This document shows, piece by piece, positions 22,008-28,950 of a stretch of 33,515 bases of DNA. Numbering within the stretch: position 1 is the stretch's first letter; every line of letters starts with the position of its first letter. The position numbers were made by a program, and so were the translations under genes. Origin of the DNA: a bacterium (GTDB taxonomy: Archaea; Thermoplasmatota; Thermoplasmata; Lutacidiplasmatales; UBA184). The notes beneath the pieces were generated by a model that saw only the letters and a program-made list of their open reading frames with translations, searched no databases and had not been told where the DNA came from. Where the stretch lies: assembly GCA_027309555.1 (NCBI GenBank), contig DAIDCO010000016.1, positions 5,732 to 39,246 of the forward strand. Direction: 5' to 3'.

Positions 22008-22108
22008 GGGCTTGTGGGGTAGTCTGGACTATCCTGTTGGCCTTCGAAGCCAACGACCTGGGTTCGAAACCGCGGGGTTCCCCCGCGACGAAACTCCCAG
22101 CAAGCCCG
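22008..22108 (+). tRNA. tRNA-Arg (anticodon UCG) with T-loop intron
   Basis: The acceptor stem GGGCTTG (22008-22014) pairs perfectly with CAAGCCC (22101-22107), with discriminator G at 22108. The anticodon stem TTGGC/GCCAA encloses loop CTTCGAA, anticodon TCG at 22044-22046, reading CGA arginine codons. The T-stem CTGGG (22058-22062) pairs with CCCAG (22096-22100), and the T-loop begins TTCGA. Between them lies an insert of about 26 nt (about 22069-22094) that is not part of any tRNA consensus and contains a perfect CGCGGGG-TTC-CCCCGCG hairpin. After its removal the T-loop has 7 nt and the tRNA 75 nt. A weak AAATAG box at 21977-21982 lies upstream. CCA is not encoded. Confidence 0.85.
22069..22094 (+). 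other. Predicted 26-nt tRNA intron (position 59/60)
   Basis: Removing 26 nt here restores a standard 7-nt T-loop; boundaries are uncertain by 1-2 nt. The insert forms a 7-bp GC stem with a 3-nt loop. Non-canonical archaeal tRNA introns are removed by the splicing endonuclease at a bulge-helix-bulge; I could not define the bulges with certainty by eye. Confidence 0.65.
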
Positions 22109-22121
22109 TCCCCCGCCCGAT

Positions 22122-22427
22122 CTAGCGGAAGTACCCCGTGGCCTGGGTCGTCTCCGACCGCTTCTCCTCCTCGGCCTTGGCGGCCTCGAGGATGTCGATC
22201 GTCAGGATCGCAGGGATCGGCACGAGGCGCACTCGGCCCTTCTCTTCGCCGTTCGAGCCATCGAGCTCGATCGCGAGCGCATTGTCGCCCGCGATGGAGA
22301 CGAGGCCCCGGAAGGTTCCCTTCGAGACGATCGCCGTGTCCTCCGGACCGGCCGAGCGAAGCAGCACGTGGGAGCCGGGCGTGAGGGCGATCGTCGGCCT
22401 CTTCCCGGCGGGGTTGGCCTCGCTCAT
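22122..22427 (-). CDS. Small beta-rich protein, possibly Sm-like
   Basis: 101 residues from ATG 22427, whose ATG overlaps the TGA of the regulator gene, so the two are translationally coupled. Predicted strands: SHVLLRSAG, TAIVSKGTFRGLVSI, ALAIELDG, GRVRLVPIPAILTIDIL. The order of five strands with a conserved G-F/L-V and I-P pattern recalls a small Sm or SH3-like barrel. The family is not recognised. Nucleic-acid binding is only a guess from the fold. Confidence 0.6.
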   Translation of the reverse strand: MSEANPAGKRPTIALTPGSHVLLRSAGPEDTAIVSKGTFRGLVSIAGDNALAIELDGSNGEEKGRVRLVPIPAILTIDILEAAKAEEEKRSETTQATGYFR

Positions 22428-22942
22428 CGTGCGGTCCCTCGCTCCCGCACGGCCCGCACGGTGGGGGCCGCCTTCGGCACCGGCTCGCTCGCCATCTTCT
22501 CGACCAATGTCTGCAAGTGATTCACGGTCTCCCGATATCTTCGGAGGGCGTTCTGGGCGTTCGCTTCCGTGAAGTCCCAGGCGCGGGCGAGGTTCCCGTA
22601 GCGCAGCCGGTAGCCCTTGCGTCCCTTCCCGTCCGTCGCGCCTCCGACCTCCTCCAGAAGGTCCAGCGCCTTGAGTTTGTTGATGTGACGGTAGACCGTC
22701 GGTTTCGAGGTCTTGAGGACGGCGGTGAGCTCTTCGACGTACCACGGTCGCGCGGGGTCGCGTAACAGGCAGTCGTGGACGAGGCGATAGGCGAGACTCT
22801 GGGCGACGGGGCCTTCCGACCCGCGTCCCTCTTCGCCTTCGGGCAAGTAGCCGACCATCCGCAGGAATTCGCGCAGTACCTCCTCTACGTCCGTGATCGG
22901 AGTGAGGGGAGTCGAGTAACGCAACGCAAGTTCGAATGGCAT
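22424..22942 (-). CDS. Winged-helix transcription regulator
   Basis: 172 residues from ATG 22942. The winged helix spans about 48-115: VHDCLLRDPARPWYVEELTA, then KTSKPTVYRHINKLKALDLL as the recognition helix region, and a wing with GKGRKGYRLRYG. A C-terminal helix (FTEANAQNALRRYRETVNHL) may support dimerisation. The TATA-like box at 22971-22980 is in leaderless position for this ATG and argues against a start at 23002. It is divergent from the molybdenum hydroxylase operon with about 100 nt between starts, so control of that operon and of itself is likely but not shown. Confidence 0.75.
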   Translation of the reverse strand: MPFELALRYSTPLTPITDVEEVLREFLRMVGYLPEGEEGRGSEGPVAQSLAYRLVHDCLLRDPARPWYVEELTAVLKTSKPTVYRHINKLKALDLLEEVGGATDGKGRKGYRLRYGNLARAWDFTEANAQNALRRYRETVNHLQTLVEKMASEPVPKAAPTVRAVRERGTAR

Positions 22943-22970
22943 GCGGACCGGTTGCCAAGACCATTCCTCG

Positions 22971-22980
22971 GATAAAAAAG
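22971..22980 (-). promoter_or_regulatory. TATA-like box for the regulator operon
   Basis: The minus strand reads CTTTTTTATC, centred about 33 nt before the ATG at 22942. Confidence 0.5.
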
Positions 22981-23011
22981 GCGGGCCCGCCGGCTCGCCC
23001 ACGACGCCAAA

Positions 23012-23018
23012 CGATATG
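23012..23018 (+). promoter_or_regulatory. TATA-like box for the molybdenum hydroxylase operon
   Basis: CGATATG is centred about 29 nt before the ATG at 23044, a leaderless position. It is only about 40 nt from the divergent regulator's box, so one bound regulator could affect both. Confidence 0.4.
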
Positions 23019-23043
23019 GCCGCCGCCCCGGTGAAGCGCCCCG

Positions 23044-23886
23044 ATGGCCGACTTCGAGCTGGTCGCGCCGGCGACCCCGGAGGAGGCGATCGCCTCGCTG
23101 CGGACGGGACCCCCGGGCGCGGTCGCGGTGCTCGGCGGCGGCACCGACCTCTTGTTCGACCTCGAGGAGGGACGGAGCGCTCCGGAGCGCGTCGTTTCGC
23201 TGCGTCGACTCCCGTGGCGGACCCTCGAGTGGAACGGCAACGCGCTGACCATCGGGAGCACTCTCCCGCTGCGGACCCTCGAGAACGATCCCCTCCTGCG
23301 GGCGCGGATCCCCGGGCTTCACTCCGCGGTCCGCGCCGTCGGCAGCGTGGCCCTCCGCCAGCGCGCCACGCTCGGAGGGAACCTCGGACGCTCGGCTCCG
23401 GCCTCCGACCTCGTGCCGATGCTCCTCGCGCTCGACGCGGAGGTTCTCCTCCTCGGTCCCGCGGGCGAGCGCCGACTCACCGTCGACGGATTCGTCCAGG
23501 GCTCGCGACGGACCGCCCTCGGCCCGGCCGAGCTCATCCGGGCCGTGCGGATTCCCGAGGCCCGGCCGTCGGCGTACCACTGGCAGCGGGTCCGTCCCTT
23601 CCATGACATCTCGCACATGGCCGTCGCCGTCGCGTTCTCTCCGTCCGCCCGGGCCTGGCGGGTGGCCGTGGCGGGCTTCCCTCCCCGTCCGCTGCGAGTG
23701 CCCGAGGCGGAGGCCGCGCTGGGATCGGCGCGACCGGACGCGGACGCCGTGCACCGGGCGGCCGAGGAGATCGCCCGACGCGCGCCGATCGTCGCCGACC
23801 ACCGGGCCTCGGAAGAGTATCGCCGGCAGCTGGTCCGTCCGCTCCTCGAGCGGGCGGTCGACGCGACCGTTCGTGGAGGCCGATGA
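23044..23886 (+). CDS. Molybdenum hydroxylase FAD-binding subunit (CoxM-like)
   Basis: 280 residues. FAD-binding domain of the CO/xanthine dehydrogenase medium subunit family: VLGGGTDLLFDL (about 31-42) and ATLGGNLGRSAPASDLVPML (about 109-128), then the CO-dehydrogenase flavoprotein C-terminal domain (about 175-275). It carries electrons from the 2Fe-2S subunit to an acceptor. First gene of a three-gene operon; its TGA overlaps the next ATG. Confidence 0.9.
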   Translation: MADFELVAPATPEEAIASLRTGPPGAVAVLGGGTDLLFDLEEGRSAPERVVSLRRLPWRTLEWNGNALTIGSTLPLRTLENDPLLRARIPGLHSAVRAVGSVALRQRATLGGNLGRSAPASDLVPMLLALDAEVLLLGPAGERRLTVDGFVQGSRRTALGPAELIRAVRIPEARPSAYHWQRVRPFHDISHMAVAVAFSPSARAWRVAVAGFPPRPLRVPEAEAALGSARPDADAVHRAAEEIARRAPIVADHRASEEYRRQLVRPLLERAVDATVRGGR

Positions 23887-24365
23887 CCCCGGTAGCGATC
23901 CGGCTCACCGTCAACGGCCGACCCGAGTCGCTCGTCGACGTGCCGTCCGGGGAACGGCTCCTCGATACTCTCCGCTGGCGACTTTCCCTCAAGGGGACGA
24001 AGGAAGGGTGCCGGACCGGCGGTTGCGGCGCCTGCACGGTGCTCGTCGATGGACGCAGCACGCTCTCCTGTCTCACGCTCGCCCGAGAGGTCGAGGGTTC
24101 GGAGATTACCACCATCGAAGGGGTCGGAAGGGACGGGACCGGCGCCCGCGTGCAGGAGGCGTTCCGGGCCGCGGGCGCCGTCCAGTGTGGCTACTGCACG
24201 CCGGGGTTCGTGATGGCGCTCACCGGGCTCTTGAAGGAGCGCGCGCGCGCCGATGGGTTCGACGCGCTCCTCGAGGACCTCGGCGGGAACCTCTGCCGAT
24301 GCACGGGCTACGCCGCGATCGTCCGGGCCGCCGCCGCGCTGCGTCCCGGGACCGGGGCGCCATGA
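23883..24365 (+). CDS. Molybdenum hydroxylase 2Fe-2S subunit (CoxS-like)
   Basis: 160 residues. The N-terminal plant-type ferredoxin domain has cysteines in KEGCRTGGCGACTV and the fourth in LSC (about 61). The C-terminal helical domain binds the second cluster with QCGYCTPGFVM and GNLCRCTGY. Length and motifs are typical. ATGA overlaps link it to both neighbours. Confidence 0.95.
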   Translation: MTPVAIRLTVNGRPESLVDVPSGERLLDTLRWRLSLKGTKEGCRTGGCGACTVLVDGRSTLSCLTLAREVEGSEITTIEGVGRDGTGARVQEAFRAAGAVQCGYCTPGFVMALTGLLKERARADGFDALLEDLGGNLCRCTGYAAIVRAAAALRPGTGAP

Positions 24366-26569
24366 CCGCGCTGCGGCCGGACCTCGCGGAGAAGGTCAAC
24401 GGCACGGTGCGTTACGGCGCGGACCTTGAGGCCCCCGGCATGCTCTGGGGGGCGCTCGTCCCGGCGCCGGTCGCCCACGGCCGGATTCGCACGGTCGACC
24501 TCGCACCGGCGCGGGCGCTCTCGGGGGTCGTCGCGATCGGGGCGGCCGACCTCTCGAAGCTCGTCGGCGGGAGGGAAGGCGACGCCCTGCGGCCGGCGTT
24601 TCCCCACGAGACGATCGAGTACCTCCACCAGCCGATCGCGGCGGTGGCCGCGCCCACTCTCGCGCTCGCCCGCGCCGCGGCCCGGGCCGTGCGCGTGGTC
24701 GTCGACCCCCTACCCGTCGTGAGCGACCTCGAGTCGCTCTTTCCCGCGTGGCCCCCGCCCGAGGCCTCGCGTTCCCCGGCGGTCGCGGCGCACGTCCACG
24801 CGCGTCGGGGGGACGTCGAGGAGGCGTTTCGGCGCGCCGAGACCGTGGTTCGGGAACTCTACCGCACCGCGAGCGTCCATCAGGTCGCCCTCGAACCCCA
24901 CGCCTGCCTCGCCGAGGTGTCCGGCGAGCGCTGGCACGTACGCACCTCGACCCAGAGCCCGTTCGGGGTCCGCGAGGACGTTGCGTCGGTCCTCGGGATC
25001 CCCGAGTCGTCGATCGTCGTGGACGGCACCTGGGTCGGCGGGGGATTCGGGGGCAAGGGGTCATCGTTTCTCGAGCCCTGGGCGCTCCTGCTGTCCCGGG
25101 CCTCCGGTCGGCCGGTCCGACTCGCGCTCACCTACCGCGAGGAGTTCCTCCTCGGACGCACCACCCTACCGTCCGTCGTCCGGATGGAGACCGCGGTCGC
25201 CGGCGGTCGCATCACCGCGCGCCGGGTGCGCCTGCTGCTCGACGTCGGCACTTCGCTCCCGGGCCGGGATTTCGCCACCGGTTACTCGATCGGGTTCCTC
25301 CTCGGCCCGTACCGCAGCCCGGTCTTCGAGGTCGAGGGGTACGCCGTGCGGACGAACAAACCCCCGTTCGGGCCGCACCGAGCGCCGTTCGCCCCGCAGT
25401 GCGCCTTCGTCGTGGAGTCGCACCTCGAATCGGTCGCGCGGGCCGCGGGTCTCGACCCCGTCGCCTTCAAGGCCGACCATCTCTGGCGGACCGGGGATTC
25501 GACGCCGTTCGGTCAGACGGTCGCCGACTTCGGGCTACCGGCCGCGCTCGCGGCGGCTCGAACGCTCGCCGACGAGTGGCGTCGCGCGTCGGTCCCCGGT
25601 CGCGGCGTCGGAGTAGCGGTCGGGTTCTGGTCGACGAGCACCGGTGCGGGCGGCGAGGCGCACCTCGTGCTCGCCCCCTCCGGGCTCCGGATCCTCCAGG
25701 GAGAGCGCGAGATTGGCAGCGGCAGCGTCCTCGTGGGTCTCGCGGCGGTCGCCGAGCGGCGCTCGGGGATCCCTCGGTCGCGGATCCGAGTGGAGTATGC
25801 CGACACCTCGCGCGCCCCGTACGATGCCGGGGTCTTTGGTAGCCGTACGGTCGGGGCACTCGGCCGCGCGGTGGACGAGGCGCTCGTCTCCCTGCTTGGG
25901 AGTTTGCGCGCGCGCATCGGCGCCGACGGCCCGATCTCCCTCGCCGAGGAGGGGGAGGAGATCGTCGTCCGAGCCGGCGAGCGCCGCTGGCCCCTCTCCG
26001 AGCTCCTGACGCCCGCGGAGCGGGCGGCCGGCGGGATCCATGCCGGGGGCAAGCACTACGGCCGGGCAGGGACCCTGGACGAACGAGTCGTGGTCGACGG
26101 CGCGTTCTACCCCTACACCGACTTCACCGGCGCCGCGCACGTCGCCGAGGTCGCGGTCGACCCCGCGACCGGCGCGATCCGGGTCGTCCGGTACGCGGCG
26201 TTCCACGACGTCGGCACCGTGATCGACGCCCCTTCGGCCCGCGCTCAGGTGGAAGGTGGGGTCGTGATGGGCCTCGGGACTGCGCTCACCGAGGAGGCGA
26301 TCTGGTCGGAGGACGGGCGCCTGCTCAACGCGGGCCTCGTCGACTACCGCATCCCCACCCTCGGGGAGGCGCCACCGATCGACGTGACGTTCGTCGAAGG
26401 ATACCCGGGCGCCGGGCCGTTCGGCGCGAAGGGTCTCGGAGAACCCCCGATCATCCCGGTGCCGGCCGCGGTCGCCTCGGCCGTGCGGGCGGCGGTCGGC
26501 GCCCACGCGACCGAGCTGCCGCTGACGCCCGAGCGGATCGCGCGAGCCCTTAAGCGACCGGAGCCGTAG
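24362..26569 (+). CDS. Molybdenum hydroxylase large subunit (xanthine / CO dehydrogenase family)
   Basis: 735 residues from ATG 24362, which overlaps the TGA of the 2Fe-2S subunit gene; a longer upstream frame is not used. The conserved layout includes KVNGTVRYGADLEAPGMLWG, GGGFGGKGSSFLEPWALLL, and FGAKGLGEPP with the catalytic Glu694. The residue loop that separates CO dehydrogenases (AYxCSFR in form I, AYRGAGR in form II) reads GPHRAPFAPQ here (His339, Arg340). So it is unlikely to be a true CO dehydrogenase; oxidation of a purine, aldehyde or other heterocycle is more likely. The usual GQG motif reads GSG (EIGSGSVLV). No CoxD, E, F or MoCo-insertion genes are adjacent. A promoter for purP is embedded in its 3' end. 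Confidence 0.9.
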   Translation: MTALRPDLAEKVNGTVRYGADLEAPGMLWGALVPAPVAHGRIRTVDLAPARALSGVVAIGAADLSKLVGGREGDALRPAFPHETIEYLHQPIAAVAAPTLALARAAARAVRVVVDPLPVVSDLESLFPAWPPPEASRSPAVAAHVHARRGDVEEAFRRAETVVRELYRTASVHQVALEPHACLAEVSGERWHVRTSTQSPFGVREDVASVLGIPESSIVVDGTWVGGGFGGKGSSFLEPWALLLSRASGRPVRLALTYREEFLLGRTTLPSVVRMETAVAGGRITARRVRLLLDVGTSLPGRDFATGYSIGFLLGPYRSPVFEVEGYAVRTNKPPFGPHRAPFAPQCAFVVESHLESVARAAGLDPVAFKADHLWRTGDSTPFGQTVADFGLPAALAAARTLADEWRRASVPGRGVGVAVGFWSTSTGAGGEAHLVLAPSGLRILQGEREIGSGSVLVGLAAVAERRSGIPRSRIRVEYADTSRAPYDAGVFGSRTVGALGRAVDEALVSLLGSLRARIGADGPISLAEEGEEIVVRAGERRWPLSELLTPAERAAGGIHAGGKHYGRAGTLDERVVVDGAFYPYTDFTGAAHVAEVAVDPATGAIRVVRYAAFHDVGTVIDAPSARAQVEGGVVMGLGTALTEEAIWSEDGRLLNAGLVDYRIPTLGEAPPIDVTFVEGYPGAGPFGAKGLGEPPIIPVPAAVASAVRAAVGAHATELPLTPERIARALKRPEP
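26549..26554 (+). promoter_or_regulatory. CTTAAG TATA-like box for purP inside the preceding gene
   Basis: CTTAAG within the last codons of the hydroxylase large-subunit gene, centred 30 nt before the ATG at 26581, so purP-gcvT can be transcribed separately from the hydroxylase operon. Confidence 0.5.
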
Positions 26570-26580
26570 CGGGGGCGCTC

Positions 26581-27738
26581 ATGCCGATCCCCCTCGCCGA
26601 GGTCCGGGGCCTGGTCGATGCGTATCCCCGGACACCGGTCGTCGGCACGGTGGGTTCCCACTCGGCGATCGACATCGCGGACGGAGCGGCGACCGAGGGC
26701 TTGCCGAACCTCGTGCTTGCGCAGGCCGGGCGCGACGCGACCTACGCCCAGTACTTCCGTACGACGCGCGACCACGTCGGCGGCCGCCGTCGCGGCTGCG
26801 TGGACGACGTTTGGACGTTCCCGCGGTTCGCCGACATCGCCGCGCCTCCCGTCCAGGAGCGGCTCCGGGGCCACGGCGTCCTCCTCGTGCCGAACCGCGC
26901 GTTGAGTTCGTACCTTCCGCTCGCGACGATCGAGGAGGAGTTGCGCGTCCCGATCGTCGGTTCGCGTGCGCTCCTCCGCATCGAGGAGCGAACGGAGCGC
27001 GAGAACTACTACACCCTGCTCGAACGCGCGGAGATTCCCCTCCCGCACGCGATCGCGTCGCCCGAGGCGATCGACCGTCTTGCCATCGTGAAGCTTCCGC
27101 ACGCGGTCCGCCGCCTGGAGCGGGGGTTCTTCACGGTCGCGAGCGCCCGGGAGTACCGGCAGAAGTCCGAGCAACTCCTCGCCCGCGGGACGATCGCAGC
27201 GGAGGACCTCGCGAAGGCGCGAATCGAGGAGTACGTAATCGGGCCCGTGTTCAACTTCAACTTTTTCTTCTCCCCCCTCGTGCCGCGGTCCCAGGGCCTC
27301 GAGCTGCTCGGGGTCGACGAGCGGCGCGAGAGCAATCTCGACGGCCTCGTTCGTCTCCCCGCGGCCCAACAGCTCGAGCTCTCCGAGTCGGCTCGCATCC
27401 CCGAGTATACGGTGGTCGGTCACGGGACCCTTACCGTTCGCGAGTCGATTTTGGAGGAGGTCTTCCGATTGGGCGAGCAGTTCGTGGACGCCGCCCGCGC
27501 GCGCTACCCGCCGGGGATCCTCGGCCCGTTCTGCCTGCAGACCTGCCTCGACAAGGACGGCCGCCCGACGGTCTTTGACGTCGCCGCCCGGATCGGCGGC
27601 GGGACGAACATCCACCTCGGACTCGGTCACCCGTACGGCAACGCGCTCTGGCGGATGCCGATGAGCACGGGGCGCCGCATCGCGCTCGAGATCCGTCACG
27701 CCGTCGATTCCGGTCGATTGAAGGAGATCCTCACATGA
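26581..27738 (+). CDS. purP: PurP-family formate-dependent FAICAR synthetase
   Basis: 385 residues. ATP-grasp protein of the PurP family: VGTVGSHSAIDIADGAATEG at the N-terminus, then VPIVGSRALLRIEER, ELLGVDERRESNLDGLVRLP, YTVVGHGTLTVRESILEEVF, GPFCLQTCLD and DVAARIGGGTNIHLG. PurP uses ATP and formate to formylate AICAR to FAICAR. The usual Gly-rich loop (GGRGYF-like) reads RRLERGFF after VKLPHAV, which may change ATP handling; PurP paralogues of unknown function exist. It precedes gcvT with an ATGA overlap. The window also encodes PurH, which performs the same formylation from folate. Confidence 0.85.
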   Translation: MPIPLAEVRGLVDAYPRTPVVGTVGSHSAIDIADGAATEGLPNLVLAQAGRDATYAQYFRTTRDHVGGRRRGCVDDVWTFPRFADIAAPPVQERLRGHGVLLVPNRALSSYLPLATIEEELRVPIVGSRALLRIEERTERENYYTLLERAEIPLPHAIASPEAIDRLAIVKLPHAVRRLERGFFTVASAREYRQKSEQLLARGTIAAEDLAKARIEEYVIGPVFNFNFFFSPLVPRSQGLELLGVDERRESNLDGLVRLPAAQQLELSESARIPEYTVVGHGTLTVRESILEEVFRLGEQFVDAARARYPPGILGPFCLQTCLDKDGRPTVFDVAARIGGGTNIHLGLGHPYGNALWRMPMSTGRRIALEIRHAVDSGRLKEILT

Positions 27739-28916
27739 GCGCGGCCGCCCCGCCGAAACCGGTCCTGCGACGCACGGCCCTCTACGACTTCCATCGACGC
27801 CACGGCGGCCATCTCGTGCCGTTCGCCGGCTGGGAGATGCCCCTCTATTACTCGGGCATCCTCGCGGAGCACCGCGCCGTACGGACCTCGATCGGCCTGT
27901 TCGACGTCTCTCACATGGGCATCCTGACGGTCGAGGGCGGTCACGCCGCCGAGCTGTTGGCGCGGCGGACGACCGCGAACGTGCCGTCGCTCGTCCCGGG
28001 CCAGGTACGCTACACGTTCCTGCTCGAAGCGACGGGGCGGATCGTCGACGACCTGCTCGTAAGCCGTCTCGACACCGGCGAAGACCTGGCCCGCTCGTTC
28101 GTCGTGGTGCCGAACGCGGGTCGCGCCGACGAGATCGAGGAGATCCTCCGCCAGCACCGCGGCCCGGATACGAAGATCGCCCGATGGAATGGGACGGTCG
28201 CGCTCTTGGCCCTCCAGGGACCCGGTTCCCGGGCCCTCCTCGAGCAGCGGTTCGGCTGGGACCTGCGGGGGCTCGGGTTCTACCACGCCGCATTCTTCCC
28301 GACCATGTCCGGCACTTCTCCGTCCTCGGGGACCCTCGGGGCGGGGTTCCCTTCGGCGCTCACCGCTTCCGTGCTGGTCAGCCGGACGGGGTATACCGGC
28401 GAGCTCGGCTACGAGCTGTTCGTTCCGGCCGAGGCGGCCGATGCGCTCGCCGAGCGCCTGGTCGACGCCGGCGCCCTGCCGTGCGGGCTCGGGGCCCGCG
28501 ACACCCTGCGACTCGAGAAGGGGTACCTTCTCTCGGGCCAGGAGTTCCATCGGGACCACACCCCCTTCGAGGCCGCGCAGGAGCGGTTCGTCGATATGGA
28601 CCATGAGTTCGTGGGTCGCGCTGCGCTCGAGAAGGAGCGCGCCGACGGTCCGGCCCGGCGCCTCGCGGGCATCGCGCTCGCGGAGGAGGGGGCGATCCCT
28701 CGACACGGCACTCCGGTCCGGGCGAACGGGACCGTGGTCGGAGAGGCCACGAGCGGTGGCCACTCCCCGAGCCTCGGCCACGGGATCGCGCTCGCCTACC
28801 TGCCGCGGGAGCTCGCGACCCCCGGCACGGCCGTGGGCCTCGAGATCCGCGGCCGCGAGGTCGCCGGGCGCGTGGTCCCACTTCCGTTCCTGAAGAGCGC
28901 CCCGACGCGGGGCTAA
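27735..28916 (+). CDS. gcvT: Aminomethyltransferase, glycine cleavage T protein
   Basis: 393 residues. The GcvT fold is complete: LVPFAGWEMPLYYSGILAEH, SIGLFDVSHMGILTVEG, GRIVDDLLVSRL with the functional Asp, LVSRTGYTGELGYELFVP, GLGARDTLRLEKGYLLSGQE and GGHSPSLGHGIALAYLP in the C-terminal barrel. It releases ammonia and makes 5,10-methylene-THF from the aminomethyl group carried by the H protein. No gcvH or gcvP is adjacent. Translation is coupled to purP by ATGA. Confidence 0.9.
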   Translation: MSAAAPPKPVLRRTALYDFHRRHGGHLVPFAGWEMPLYYSGILAEHRAVRTSIGLFDVSHMGILTVEGGHAAELLARRTTANVPSLVPGQVRYTFLLEATGRIVDDLLVSRLDTGEDLARSFVVVPNAGRADEIEEILRQHRGPDTKIARWNGTVALLALQGPGSRALLEQRFGWDLRGLGFYHAAFFPTMSGTSPSSGTLGAGFPSALTASVLVSRTGYTGELGYELFVPAEAADALAERLVDAGALPCGLGARDTLRLEKGYLLSGQEFHRDHTPFEAAQERFVDMDHEFVGRAALEKERADGPARRLAGIALAEEGAIPRHGTPVRANGTVVGEATSGGHSPSLGHGIALAYLPRELATPGTAVGLEIRGREVAGRVVPLPFLKSAPTRG

Positions 28917-28950
28917 GTACTCGAACCGTCCCATCTAGTCGGGCAACGCC

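Noticed and set aside
23603-24361. Long upstream extension of the hydroxylase large subunit
   Set aside because: It overlaps both smaller subunit genes; the ATG at 24362 overlaps the preceding TGA and begins at the conserved N-terminus.
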